DNA of 64,000 nt, taken from contig JAJRTN010000118.1 in assembly GCA_024278275.1 (NCBI GenBank), positions 24,263 to 88,262 on the forward strand, given 5' to 3'. The notes below the pieces were generated by a model. It was not told where the DNA came from. It worked only from the letters and a program-made list of their open reading frames with translations, and made no database searches. The DNA is from Candidatus Hydrogenedentota bacterium (lineage in GTDB: Bacteria > Hydrogenedentota > Hydrogenedentia > Hydrogenedentales > JAJRTN01). Both the position numbers and the translations under genes were made by a program. This document shows positions 40,616 to 50,088 of the stretch, piece by piece; within the stretch, counting starts at the first letter, position 1, and every line of letters starts with the position of its first letter.

Positions 40616-43387
40616 CTATTTGTAACCAAACACCATCGACCAGATAATGAACAGCACCAGGCCGAAGCCAATCACCAGGGCCGCCATGCCCAAAGCGGCA
40701 GCCCAGAAACGGAATTCCTTTGGCGATTCGGTGGTGATACGTTTTTCCAACTCGCCGCTTTCCACCAGTTCCCGGTAGTAGCCGGGCCGTTCTTCCTTCA
40801 GTTCCTCGACGGTCATGCGCCCGGTGAACATCACCATGTCCATGGGAAACTTCTCGGGACGGAAATGGGTGTTGAAAAAATGAACCGTGAAAATGAACCC
40901 GGTCGCCAGCAGCGCCTCGTCACTGTGAATGATGGTGGCCACGTTGATGAACCATCCCGGCATGAAGCGCGTGGCAAACTCGGGAAACCATAAGATCATC
41001 CCCGTGGATCCGATGATCGCAACGCCCCAGAAAACCGCGAAGTAATCGAATTTCTCCCAATAGGTCCAGTGACCATACTGCGGACGGGGGCCGCGGCGGA
41101 CAAACCATTTCACGGTGGCGATGAAGTCCCTGACGTCGCCTAGGTTGGGCACGAGTGATGCCGGTCCCGCCAGGAGCTGCAACCAGGATTTACCGGACTT
41201 ATGTTTCCGGTTCACCACGACGAGCAGGTGGATGCCGAACAGGATCAGCAGTATGACGGCACAAACGCGGTGAATTACCCCCGCGGAATGGGTGCCGCCC
41301 AGCATGTCCGCCAGCCATTGCGCCCAGGGCATGTAGGAGAACTTGAGGGTCATGCCCGTGATGGCAAGTCCGAAGAAGGAAAGGATGAGCACAAAGTGAA
41401 GTTGCCGTACAATCGGATCGAAACGCAGGAAAATACGCTCGTCCGGCTTTTCTTCCTCGCCGTTTCGTTCCTTGAGTTTTTCCCGGAGGGAATGGGGGAA
41501 CCAGGCAATGGTGTGCAGTCCAAAGAAAACAAACGTTCCCGTCAGCAGGGCGGTCATGGCCCAGAAAGTGAAAAACAGCACGGGATACTTTTTCGGGTCG
41601 TGATGGGTGGCATGGGTGAGATAGCCCGCGAAGCGCCGATGCGATCCCTCGTGGCACTTGCCGCACGTTTCGACGATGTTTTCCCGGCTCAGATGGGATT
41701 TCGGGTCGGTCGGCGGCAGCACGTCATGTGCGCCGTGGCAATCATGGCACTTGGCCGAAATGTCCGAACCCAGTTTTGATACCTTTCCGTGATAGGTATC
41801 GAAATAGGTTTCCGCCACTTCCTCGTGGCACTTGCCACACGTTTCGATAATCTCCAGTTTGAACGTTCCGGCGTCCGTGCGACGGATACTGTGGGCGCTG
41901 TGGCAACTGCTGCAGACCGGAAGCTCCTTGTCCCCTTCGTAGACCAGCGGGGAATGGATACTTGTCAGAAACTTCTCTTCGATGCCATGGTGGCAGACAC
42001 CGCAGGTGTCGGGGATGTTCGACGGATTGACACTGGACTCCGGGTCGGAGGCGGGCAGGGGGGAGTGGGCACCATGACAATCGATACAGGTCGCGGTCAC
42101 GGTCAGTCCGCTTTCAAGCAATCCCTTGCCATGGATGCTCATGTCGTAATTCTGAACCACCTCATGCTGGGAACTGTGATTGCGCACGGCCGCCGCCTCG
42201 CCCTCCCGGTGACATCGCCCGCACAGGTCGGGGATATTCTGTGAAAAGGTTGGGGAGAGCGGATCCGATTTCGATTGCGTTCCATGCCCCGCGTGGCAGT
42301 CCAGGCAGGCCGGGGCATCCGGATCGCCCCGCTCCAGCAGTTGCCCATGAATGCTTTCCCGGTGCGCGTCCACTTGTTCCGCGTGACAGATGGAGCAATC
42401 CACCGTGTCCATGATGGGTTCGCAGGGACGCTGCAAAGCCGGGTCGGCGCCGGTGTGACACTGGGCGCAACGCACGCTGGCGTGGGTGGAACCCGCAATC
42501 GCCACGGGATCCACCGCGGCAAGGGTGCGGCCCGTCGCTTCGACGGGTTCCGCGTGGCAGGCCATACAGTCCTTGTCGCTCACGCCCTGGTCGTAATGGA
42601 CCTTGCGCGCCTCATGGGGTTGGTGGCAATCGACGCAGATGGGAATCTTGTGAGGCTCCGATTCCCAGAGCGCCCCGTCAATTACCTTTCGGTGGACTTG
42701 TTCAATCAGGGCATGGCATTGCGTGCAGGTGCCCACCACGTTATCGCGGTTAATGGTGGACTCGGGATCGGTGTGGGGGAGCACGCTGTGGGCCGTGTGG
42801 CAGCTTGTACACACCGCCGTCACGGTAAGCCCTTTCTTCAGAACGCCTTCCCCGTGGATGCTCTGTTCATAGTTCTGAAGAATGTCGTGCTGACTGATGT
42901 TCCGCGCTTTGGCCACCGGCGCGTTTTCCGCATGGCAACTGCCGCACGTCGCAGGGATATTGATGTTATTGGTGGACGACTTGGGGTCGCCGGCGCGGCG
43001 GATATCATGTTTGGAGTGGCAATCATAGCAGCTTGGAGCCAGGGGGTCGCCGTGTGCCAGGGCCTGCCCATGGAGACTCATGGCGTAGACTTCGCCTTCA
43101 TCGTGGCACATTTCACAGGAAACCGGCTCCAGCTTTTCAGCGTGGGGAACCTCGATGATGTCGGCGTGGCAACTCACACAGCCGTTCTCGGCATGCACCG
43201 TCTCGCCATAGGTTTCTTCATTCACGTAGAGCGAACGAGTCGTCCCATCGTCCAACGCTACGGAGAATTCGGGATCGCCGTGACAGAAGAAGCACTCCTC
43301 ATCCTCTTGCGCGGCGGCGGAAAAGCAACACAGGCACGCCACGATCCATGCGGAAAAGCAACCGTTTATCACCATCTTGATGTTCAC
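40616..43387 (-). CDS. Fused 19-haem cytochrome c / cytochrome b561 membrane protein
   Basis: This 923-residue protein has a signal peptide and nineteen CxxCH motifs, the first CFFCH and the last CGKCH. A C-terminal membrane domain of about six helices is of cytochrome b561/hydrogenase b-subunit type, with an added final helix. The middle of the c-domain contains internally similar units ('DPESSVNPSNIPDTC', 'DPESTINRDNVVGTC'), which points to growth by repeat duplication. I chose the GTG at 43387 because GGAG lies 7 bases upstream; an ATG at 43375 is the alternative. It is the first gene of a two-gene operon with the 11-haem protein. It is likely a quinone-linked oxidoreductase feeding periplasmic or extracellular acceptors, but the direction of electron flow is not determinable. 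Confidence 0.9.
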   Translation of the reverse strand: MNIKMVINGCFSAWIVACLCCFSAAAQEDEECFFCHGDPEFSVALDDGTTRSLYVNEETYGETVHAENGCVSCHADIIEVPHAEKLEPVSCEMCHDEGEVYAMSLHGQALAHGDPLAPSCYDCHSKHDIRRAGDPKSSTNNINIPATCGSCHAENAPVAKARNISQHDILQNYEQSIHGEGVLKKGLTVTAVCTSCHTAHSVLPHTDPESTINRDNVVGTCTQCHALIEQVHRKVIDGALWESEPHKIPICVDCHQPHEARKVHYDQGVSDKDCMACHAEPVEATGRTLAAVDPVAIAGSTHASVRCAQCHTGADPALQRPCEPIMDTVDCSICHAEQVDAHRESIHGQLLERGDPDAPACLDCHAGHGTQSKSDPLSPTFSQNIPDLCGRCHREGEAAAVRNHSSQHEVVQNYDMSIHGKGLLESGLTVTATCIDCHGAHSPLPASDPESSVNPSNIPDTCGVCHHGIEEKFLTSIHSPLVYEGDKELPVCSSCHSAHSIRRTDAGTFKLEIIETCGKCHEEVAETYFDTYHGKVSKLGSDISAKCHDCHGAHDVLPPTDPKSHLSRENIVETCGKCHEGSHRRFAGYLTHATHHDPKKYPVLFFTFWAMTALLTGTFVFFGLHTIAWFPHSLREKLKERNGEEEKPDERIFLRFDPIVRQLHFVLILSFFGLAITGMTLKFSYMPWAQWLADMLGGTHSAGVIHRVCAVILLILFGIHLLVVVNRKHKSGKSWLQLLAGPASLVPNLGDVRDFIATVKWFVRRGPRPQYGHWTYWEKFDYFAVFWGVAIIGSTGMILWFPEFATRFMPGWFINVATIIHSDEALLATGFIFTVHFFNTHFRPEKFPMDMVMFTGRMTVEELKEERPGYYRELVESGELEKRITTESPKEFRFWAAALGMAALVIGFGLVLFIIWSMVFGYK

Positions 43388-43674
43388 ACCGTAACTCCGA
43401 GTGGTTGGCTGTCCGGGTGCCAGTGGCTTCCCCCGGATACAGCTCTGTTTGCTCACGTAGGGGACTGCTTCACGGCGCGACGGCGGAGAAACAGACAGAG
43501 CTATGGTGCCGGTCCGAAGAACTGACGCAAATAGACGACCACACCGCATGTTCCGCCGCAACACGCGGGGAGATTGTAACAGAAACAAAGCGGGAATTTC
43601 TGCTTTTGTGAGCGGTACATTCCGGGAAAAATACTTATAAAGCCGATTAAATGGAGTATGATTGTCGTTTCCGG

Positions 43675-43800
43675 GGCGCACCAGGAAAAACGGCCCTTCC
43701 GGGGGGGGAGGCCGTCATGGATGGATGGTTCCTTACCCGCGCAGTTCGGTTCCCATGGTCACGAAAAGGTGTTTTTGCCCCCGGTCATGGTCCGCGGGGA
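43675..43800. repeat. Intergenic dispersed-repeat block
   Basis: Bases 43732-43782 are related to 6418-6465. The stretch 43766-43805 (TTTGCCCCC, GTCATGGTCC, GGGGATGAC), together with the GTTCTCCGCGGAGACGATTC at 43879-43898, is related to 58963-59072. The remaining gap 43388-43674 holds only weak promoter-like sequence for the cytochrome operon. Confidence 0.6.
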
Positions 43801-43811
43801 TGACAATAGTA

Positions 43812-43858
43812 TAAAAGCGGCTTCCAGCCACTTTTGGAGAGGCTGGAAGCCGCTTTTA
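43812..43858 (-). terminator. Perfect 18-bp hairpin, likely terminator of aconitase
   Basis: TAAAAGCGGCTTCCAGCC (43812-43829) and its exact complement (43841-43858) enclose an 11-base loop. Read from the minus strand, the stem ends CTTTTA and lies 87 bases after the aconitase stop. The T-run is short, so a role in mRNA 3'-end stability is also possible. Confidence 0.6.
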
Positions 43859-43944
43859 CTTTGCTTCGAAACCACGGTTCTCCGCGGAGACGATTCTTGG
43901 TTCCGGCCAAGCCGGCCAGGGGGTGTTACTCCATAACGGGTCCT

Positions 43945-46212
43945 TCAGCCCGAGGCTTCCATGCGAATCAGGTTCAGGGCGGAGCCGGCCCGGTACCAGG
44001 CGATCTGCGCTTCGTTGTAGGTGTGATTGACCTCAATTGTATCCTGTGTGCCGTCACCATGGTGAAGCACAACCTGGAGGGGAACACCAGGCCGGAAGTC
44101 GTCCAGACCGAGTATGTCGAAGGTGTCGTCTTCGAGAATCTTGTCATAGTCCGCCGGGTCCGCGAAGGTCAAGGCAAGCATACCCTGCTTCTTCAGATTG
44201 GTTTCGTGGATACGGGCGAAGCTTTTGACCAGTACGGCCTTCACCCCAAGGTGGCGTGGTTCCATGGCGGCGTGTTCGCGGGAAGAACCTTCGCCGTAGT
44301 TCTCATCCCCCACGACCATGCAGCTTATTCCCGCCGCCTTGTAAGCACGGGCCGTCGCGGGCACCTCGCCGTAGGTGCCGGTCAACTGGTTCTTCACCTT
44401 GTTGGCCTCGCCGTTGAAGGCGTTGATGGCCCCGATGAAACAGTTGTCGGAGATGTTATCCAAATGCCCCCGGAAACGCAGCCAGGGCCCGGCCATGGAG
44501 ATATGGTCGGTGGTACACTTTCCCCGCGCCTTGAGCAGGAGTTTGAGGCCCTTCACGTCGCCACTGTTGGGGGGGAAGGGTGTAAGTAACTGAAGCCGCT
44601 TGGAATCGGGCGCGACCACCACTTCGATCCCGCTGCCGTCCTCGGCGGGGGCCTGGTAGCCCGGGTCCTCGCAGGCGAAGCCCTTTTCCGGCAGTTCCAC
44701 GCCGGAAGGCGGGTCCAGCTTCACGGCCTGTCCCGCTTCGTTCACGAGGGTGTCGGTGAGGGGATTAAAGGTCAGGTCACCCGCCAGTGCCAGGGCGGTC
44801 ACCAGCTCGGGAGATGCCACGAAAGCGTGGGTTTTGGGGTTGCCATCGGCCCGCTTGGCGAAGTTACGGTTGAAGGAATGAACGATGGCATTGGTTTCCT
44901 GCGCGTCACCGTCCCGGTAACGCGCCCACTGGCCGATGCAGGGCCCGCAGGCGTTGGCGAGCACCACGCCGCCAATGGCCTCGAAGTCTTGCAGCAACCC
45001 GTCACGGGCCACCGTGTAGCGCACCTGTTCGGAGCCCGGGGTAATACTGAACCTGGCCTTGGCTTTCAGCTTCTTTTCCCCGGCCTGACGCGCCACGGAA
45101 GCGGCGCGGGTCATGTCTTCGTAGGAAGAATTGGTACACGATCCGATAAGGCCCACCTCGACCTTCGTGGGCCAGCCGTTCTCTTTCGCCACTTCCTTCA
45201 TCCTGGATACCGGGGTGGCGCGGTCGGGGGTGAAGGGGCCGTTGAGATGGGGTTCCAGCGTATCGAGATCAATTTCGATGACCTGGTCATAATAGGCCGA
45301 GGGATCCGCGTAGACTTCCGGGTCGGGCCGCAGGTAGTCCTGCACGGCCCGGGCCGCCGCGGCAACGTCCGCCCTGTTCGTCACTTCAAGATAGCGCGCC
45401 ATGCTTTCATCGAAAGCGAAGGTGGAGGTGGTGGCGCCCACCTCGGCGCCCATGTTGCAGATGGTGCCTTTGCCCGTGCAGGACATGTTTTCCGCGCCCT
45501 CGCCGAAATACTCGACGATACAGCCCGTGCCGCCCTTGACCGTAAGCAGGCCCGCCACCTTGAGGATCACGTCCTTCGGCGCGGCCCAGCCATTGAGTTT
45601 GCCCGTGAGGTGAATGCCGATGAGTTTGGGAAACTTCAACTCCCATGGCATGCCCGCCATCACGTCCACCGCGTCCGCCCCCCCCACGCCAATGGCCACC
45701 ATGCCCAGGCCGCCGGCGTTGACCGTATGCGAGTCGGTGCCGATCATCATCCCACCGGGGAAAGCGTAGTTCTCCAGCACCACTTGGTGGATAATCCCCG
45801 CGCCCGGTTTCCAGAAGCCGATGCCATACTTGTTCGACACGGAAGCCAGGAAGTCATAAACCTCCCTGTTGGTTATCTCGGCTTCGGCGAGATCCTTTTT
45901 CGCGCCCTGTTTCGCCTGGATCAGGTGATCGCAATGCACCGTGGACGGCACGGCCGCCTTCGCCTTGCCGGCCTGCATGAACTGAAGCAATGCCATCTGC
46001 GCCGTGGCATCCTGCATGGCCACGCGGTCCGGCGCGAAATCCACGTAATCTTCGCCACGGCCAAATACCCTGTCCGGCGTACCATCCCACAGGTGGTTAT
46101 AGAGGATCTTCTCCGAAAGCGTCATGGGCCGCCCGAGTAATTTCCGCGCGGCATCGACCCGCTCGGCCATGCGCGCATAGACGCCCTGGATCATGTCAAA
46201 ATCAAAAGCCAT
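43945..46212 (-). CDS. acnA: Aconitate hydratase (mitochondrial-type)
   Basis: This 755-residue 4Fe-4S enzyme interconverts citrate and isocitrate. The cluster ligands are Cys359 ('GSCTNSS'), Cys422 and Cys425 ('CGPCIG'), one residue off the mitochondrial numbering. Other active-site motifs are 'VHCDHLIQ', '[13 protein letters not shown]' and '[15 protein letters not shown]'. The length and sequence fit the mitochondrial-like clade rather than E. coli AcnA, so the symbol is only by function. AAAGGAAA precedes the ATG at 46212. A perfect dyad and a promoter-like sequence lie just upstream, which suggests specific transcriptional control. Confidence 0.95.
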   Translation of the reverse strand: MAFDFDMIQGVYARMAERVDAARKLLGRPMTLSEKILYNHLWDGTPDRVFGRGEDYVDFAPDRVAMQDATAQMALLQFMQAGKAKAAVPSTVHCDHLIQAKQGAKKDLAEAEITNREVYDFLASVSNKYGIGFWKPGAGIIHQVVLENYAFPGGMMIGTDSHTVNAGGLGMVAIGVGGADAVDVMAGMPWELKFPKLIGIHLTGKLNGWAAPKDVILKVAGLLTVKGGTGCIVEYFGEGAENMSCTGKGTICNMGAEVGATTSTFAFDESMARYLEVTNRADVAAAARAVQDYLRPDPEVYADPSAYYDQVIEIDLDTLEPHLNGPFTPDRATPVSRMKEVAKENGWPTKVEVGLIGSCTNSSYEDMTRAASVARQAGEKKLKAKARFSITPGSEQVRYTVARDGLLQDFEAIGGVVLANACGPCIGQWARYRDGDAQETNAIVHSFNRNFAKRADGNPKTHAFVASPELVTALALAGDLTFNPLTDTLVNEAGQAVKLDPPSGVELPEKGFACEDPGYQAPAEDGSGIEVVVAPDSKRLQLLTPFPPNSGDVKGLKLLLKARGKCTTDHISMAGPWLRFRGHLDNISDNCFIGAINAFNGEANKVKNQLTGTYGEVPATARAYKAAGISCMVVGDENYGEGSSREHAAMEPRHLGVKAVLVKSFARIHETNLKKQGMLALTFADPADYDKILEDDTFDILGLDDFRPGVPLQVVLHHGDGTQDTIEVNHTYNEAQIAWYRAGSALNLIRMEASG

Positions 46213-46258
46213 GGCTGTGTTTCCTTTCTTTGGCAACCATTGGGGAGGGTGAAATCAC

Positions 46259-46276
46259 TTCCTGGAAGTCCAGGAA
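46259..46276 (-). promoter_or_regulatory. Operator-like dyad in the aconitase leader
   Basis: TTCCTGGA-AG-TCCAGGAA is a perfect 8+8 inverted repeat about 47 bases upstream of the start codon. It lies just downstream of the candidate -10 box, a typical position for a repressor site. Confidence 0.5.
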
Positions 46277-46285
46277 ACCCCGCTG

Positions 46286-46315
46286 ATGATACGAAAGCGG
46301 ACCGCAAGTCCGCAA
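46286..46315 (-). promoter_or_regulatory. Candidate promoter for aconitase
   Basis: On the minus strand, TTGCGG (46315-46310), 18 bases and TATCAT (46291-46286). Confidence 0.4.
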
Positions 46316-46455
46316 ACGGTGGGACGTATGGGACGCATGAACAATGACCTCTTCCTTGTGCCACGGTCCACCGTGGGAAGGGATGGCGCGGGTGTTTCTC
46401 CCCAACCGTCATTCCCGAGAAAGCAGAATCCACGAAAAAGGTCGATCACCCCAGG

Positions 46456-48240
46456 TTAGAACCCGGTATTCCCATCGCACTTAATCGTCCCCTTGTCGCA
46501 TCCCGGCCCCATCTTGAAGGCCGCTTCGCAGGGGGCGCCCTGATTTTCCTTTTCCACACGGTTTCCCGCGAGGGTGACATTCCGGCTGCTTCGAATGTAG
46601 ATGGCGTTGTGTCCGTGCTTCCGGGTGGGCATGGCGCACGCGCCCTCGATGGCGTTGTTCTTGATGACTACGTTCTCCGTGCCCGCCAGGTAGATGGCAC
46701 AGTTATCCGCCTGGCGGATGGTGTTGCCCTCAATGACGATGTCCTTGAAGACGCCCGGCTTGGGGGGCGGCGCAAAGCCCTTGAGGTAGGCAAAAGCCCC
46801 GACCACGGCATCGCCCAGGGGGCCGCCGTAGTTACAGTTATCGAAGGTATTGTTCCGAATCACCACGTTCCGCGCGGGGATGCACTCGAAGAAGTGGGTC
46901 ACCTCGGCGAGCACCCAGACCCCGCCACTGGTGATGTCCTTAAACGTGCAGTTCTCCACGACGACGCCCCGGGTCTGTACGAGGATGCCCCGCGCCCGGT
47001 TGCGGGAGAAGGTGCAGTTACGGATCTCGAAGTTGGCGCACCGCGTGGCATTGCCCAGCAGATCACCAAGGGCCAGGCGCTCCGGCAGGTCTTCCTTGAA
47101 CACCAGGCGGTGGGTCTTGCCGTCTGCCAGCACCTCGCACGAGGCGACCGTCGCGGTGCCGTAGGGAATCAGCGTGTCCGGCGGCGTCAGTTCCATCACG
47201 TCGCCCGGGGCACGGGGATCGCGCATGTCAAGGTTATGACGGGCCAGCACGGTTCGCGCATCCACCTTTTCCGTCACCCCCAGGTAAAGCCCCGCTTTCG
47301 CGTTGATGGCGTCGTCACCCTGCCCCTCGAAGACGCAATCCTCCATGCGGATCAGTCCCGTGCAGCCGCTGAAATGGGAGCCGTCGGCATTGGCCGAGAT
47401 CATGCGCCGCGTGCCGGGCTTGATGAGCACCTTGAAACGGCGGATGTTCATGTTATGGCACTGCCCCGCCGTCAGCGCCATGCCCGGCACGTGGTAGACC
47501 GTCACGTCTTCAACGGTGACGTCCTTGCAGCCATGAAAACTGAAGCCGTTGAAGCCGTAGGTCTGGTGACGCAGCACGGCCAGGAAGCCCACCTTCATGT
47601 CGAAGGGGCGCTGAGTGAAGACACGCAACACTTGCGGCGCCACCAATTCCGTCTTGGACACACTCCAGTAGCCGTCCATCCCGTGACGCCGTGGCAGGTG
47701 GGTTTCCGGGTTGTAATCCATGAAGGAATCGACCTTTTCCCCGCCCTGGACCGGGAACTCGTCGAAGGCCTTCACGTCGAAGTATTCCGGCGTGGAGGCC
47801 ACCACCTCGCCCACCGTGATAAGGGGTTTCTCCCAGTCGATGGTCATGTTGCGGAGGGTGATGTTCTCGCAGGCGGCGAAGGAAAAGGGCTGGGTGCGGC
47901 CGTGGAAGATCAACACCGCGCCCTGTCCGTCGATGACCACGTTCTTCAACCCGCCGATGGCCATGCTGACCTTGTATTGGTCGGAATCGTTCTCCGCGTG
48001 AAAATCGTAGCGGCCCGGCGGAAAGAGCACGCCTTTCGCGCCCCTTGTCCGGCACTGCTCGAAGGCCGCGCGAAACGCGGTCGTGTCATCCTGTCCATCA
48101 CCAGGACCGGCGCCGAAATCACACACGTTGATCAGGGTCATATCGGTGGCTCCCGCCCGAATCGCGGGGACCGTCAGCAGCAATAGGACCGCGATTCCCC
48201 GGAACAGGCCATGATTCTTCAAGATGGGATCTCCTCGCAT
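46456..48240 (-). CDS. Secreted right-handed beta-helix glycosidase (GH110-like)
   Basis: This protein of about 594 residues has a signal peptide ('GIAVLLLLTVPAIRAGA') and then 'FGAGPGDGQDDTTAFRAAFEQC', the usual start of pectin-lyase-like beta-helix enzymes. Many beta-helix turns follow ('NVVIRNNTF', 'DIVIEGNTI', 'NVVIKNNAI', 'NVTLAGNRV'). The overall plan, with 'GDDAINAKAGLY' in the middle, resembles alpha-1,3-galactosidases of GH110, but this is a tentative choice among polysaccharide-degrading families. The ATG at 48240 has no good ribosome site. A TTG at 48222 has GGAG 8 bases upstream and may be the true start, since a TATAAT box overlaps the ATG. Confidence 0.8.
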   Translation of the reverse strand: MRGDPILKNHGLFRGIAVLLLLTVPAIRAGATDMTLINVCDFGAGPGDGQDDTTAFRAAFEQCRTRGAKGVLFPPGRYDFHAENDSDQYKVSMAIGGLKNVVIDGQGAVLIFHGRTQPFSFAACENITLRNMTIDWEKPLITVGEVVASTPEYFDVKAFDEFPVQGGEKVDSFMDYNPETHLPRRHGMDGYWSVSKTELVAPQVLRVFTQRPFDMKVGFLAVLRHQTYGFNGFSFHGCKDVTVEDVTVYHVPGMALTAGQCHNMNIRRFKVLIKPGTRRMISANADGSHFSGCTGLIRMEDCVFEGQGDDAINAKAGLYLGVTEKVDARTVLARHNLDMRDPRAPGDVMELTPPDTLIPYGTATVASCEVLADGKTHRLVFKEDLPERLALGDLLGNATRCANFEIRNCTFSRNRARGILVQTRGVVVENCTFKDITSGGVWVLAEVTHFFECIPARNVVIRNNTFDNCNYGGPLGDAVVGAFAYLKGFAPPPKPGVFKDIVIEGNTIRQADNCAIYLAGTENVVIKNNAIEGACAMPTRKHGHNAIYIRSSRNVTLAGNRVEKENQGAPCEAAFKMGPGCDKGTIKCDGNTGF

Positions 48241-48405
48241 TATAGTGACACCAGGGAGCCTATCATGCTTGTCTAACCAAGGGCGAATAGTTCCCGGCTC
48301 GATTGCTTCATGCCCGGGGTTATTTTATACTGGATCAAGGAAGCGGCGGCCGGAATGTGCGGTCGCGGCGTGGCAACATCGGATAATACAGCGAGGATCT
48401 GACGA

Positions 48406-49023
48406 ATGAGGAAAAAGCAATTCCATATGGCGCTTGCCGGCGTGCTTTGTCTCGGGCTCGCCCTGACGGGCTGTCAGACGAAAGGTCAATCCGCGGGCGG
48501 CGGCGCCCTGTTGGGCGGACTGGTCGGCGGGATTATGGGACATCAATCAGGACGCACCTGGGAGGGCGCCGCCATCGGCGCCGCGGTGGGCGGCCTGGCC
48601 GGGCTCGTGGCCCACGATTACAAGACGCGCCAGAAGAGCAGCGCCGCCGATACGGCGTCACATTACAACTATACGCCCGATCAGGGGGTGCGGATGGAAT
48701 TGCGGCAACTCTTTGTCGAACCCAAAACGGTTGAGCCCGGCGACCGGGTCACCTTCACCGTCGAATACGCCACCCTGGGTACCGGGGACGGCATCATGGT
48801 CGAGGAAAACAGTATCCTCAAGTTCGCCGGTGATTCCTTGTCAAAACTGGACCAGCGCAGCGTGAAGCGTACCGATGGCACGTGGGTCAACACGGTTGTC
48901 TTTGAAGTGCCCAAGGACGCGGAACTGGGTGACTACATGGTGGCCCAGGAGCTGAAAATGGGAACCATCGTCACCACGGGGCAGGCCAGCTTTGAGGTGG
49001 TGCAGAAGGTTGCCGGTCGCTGA
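48406..49023 (+). CDS. Glycine-zipper lipoprotein
   Basis: This 205-residue exported lipoprotein has a signal sequence ending in lipobox 'LTGC' (Cys23). A glycine-zipper segment follows ('GGALLGGLVGGIMG', 'GAAIGAAVGGLAG'), similar to outer-membrane Rick_17kDa/YMGG-type proteins. A beta-rich C-terminal domain of about 110 residues ('MELRQLFVEPKTVEPGDRVTF') looks like a small Ig-like or filament-type fold. Its function is unknown; an envelope-associated role is likely. Confidence 0.8.
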   Translation: MRKKQFHMALAGVLCLGLALTGCQTKGQSAGGGALLGGLVGGIMGHQSGRTWEGAAIGAAVGGLAGLVAHDYKTRQKSSAADTASHYNYTPDQGVRMELRQLFVEPKTVEPGDRVTFTVEYATLGTGDGIMVEENSILKFAGDSLSKLDQRSVKRTDGTWVNTVVFEVPKDAELGDYMVAQELKMGTIVTTGQASFEVVQKVAGR

Positions 49024-49177
49024 TGCGAGACGTGGACCGTGTAAAAAACGGCCCCGCTCTTCAAAAGCGCTCTTGTAACCATGCCCGCGTTTCCGGAATC
49101 TTTCGCGGCGATTCAGATGGTATGAGGGCGGTATCGCCGGAACCAGGCGTCACAACCGTCGTTCCTGCCACGCCCCC

Positions 49178-49207
49178 CCGTCATCCCCGCGAAAGCGGGG
49201 GTGACGG
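49178..49207. repeat. REP-like hairpin
   Basis: CCGTCATCCCCGC-GAAA-GCGGGGGTGACGG has a 13-bp stem with one wobble pair and a GAAA loop. It is another member of the GTCAT(T/C)CCCGCG repeat type seen in several gaps of this window. Confidence 0.6.
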
Positions 49208-49277
49208 AAGGAAGGGCAAGCCCGTTTTCGCTATAATCACGCCCGTAATTTGCGAAATAAACCACCGGAGAACTTCC

Positions 49278-49925
49278 ATGTATATTGGACGCATCGTATC
49301 CGTCGCCATGACCACGGAGGGGCGCTTGTGTGCCCTTTACCGGGTTTCCAGCCGATCCTTTCCCAACCGTACCGCCGTGGTGGGGGAAGGCAGGGTGAGT
49401 ATCGTGCCCAAGGCGGGCCACGAGGGCGACATCCACAAGAATCCCTACATCGCCTACCATTGCGTGCGTGTCGAATGCGACGGGGCGGTGGCGGTGGTGA
49501 CGAACGGAAGCCACACCGATCCCATCGCGGAAAAGATTGCCCAGGGCATGCCGGTGCGGGATGCGCTCGTCGTGGCCAACATGGCGCTGGACTATGAAAA
49601 GGACGACTACAACACGCCGCGCATCAGTTCCGTGGCGGATACGCGGGATGGAACGGCATGGCTGGCCATCGTTCGTGAAGACGGCCTGGAGGTCCGCCGA
49701 ATGGACCTTGCGCCGGGTCGATTCGCCTACGTGGCCACCTATGAAGAGAACCACATTGACGCGGCCCGGGGCGGTGATTACACGGGCAGCAGTGCGGAGG
49801 ATGCGTGCGATTTCATTCTGGGCCAGGGCGTGTTCGCCGAGCGCACGAACCCCGTGGCGGCCGTGGCCGCGGTTGCACGGGACGACGGGTTTGAATTGGT
49901 CGCCAAGGACGCCCCGCAAAGCTGA
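49278..49925 (+). CDS. purO: IMP cyclohydrolase, archaeal (PurO) type
   Basis: This 215-residue enzyme closes the purine ring, converting FAICAR to IMP. It begins 'MYIGRIVSVA' and contains 'YRVSSRSFPNR', 'PYIAYHCVRV' and 'VTNGSHTDPI', characteristic of PurO, which is common in Archaea and rare in bacteria, where PurH normally does this step. CGGAG lies 9 bases before the ATG. Composition looks like that of its neighbours, so any transfer is old. Whether the genome also has purH or purP cannot be seen here. Confidence 0.9.
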   Translation: MYIGRIVSVAMTTEGRLCALYRVSSRSFPNRTAVVGEGRVSIVPKAGHEGDIHKNPYIAYHCVRVECDGAVAVVTNGSHTDPIAEKIAQGMPVRDALVVANMALDYEKDDYNTPRISSVADTRDGTAWLAIVREDGLEVRRMDLAPGRFAYVATYEENHIDAARGGDYTGSSAEDACDFILGQGVFAERTNPVAAVAAVARDDGFELVAKDAPQS

Positions 49926-50088
49926 ACATGACGCTGCATTTCATAGCCGAGGTGGACAAACTTACTCGCCCACGGCACGCCATGCTTCGTGTCGTGACGT
50001 GGAAAAAGAAGCGGGCGCACCGTTTCACCGCCTGGATTCGGGAGCAAGAGGAACCGCTGTTCCAACACTTGGGCGGGGTTCGTTCCTG

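Noticed and set aside
46609-48186. A 525-codon plus-strand frame over the beta-helix gene
   Set aside because: The minus-strand product has a signal peptide and regular beta-helix turns. The plus-strand frame is a composition artefact.
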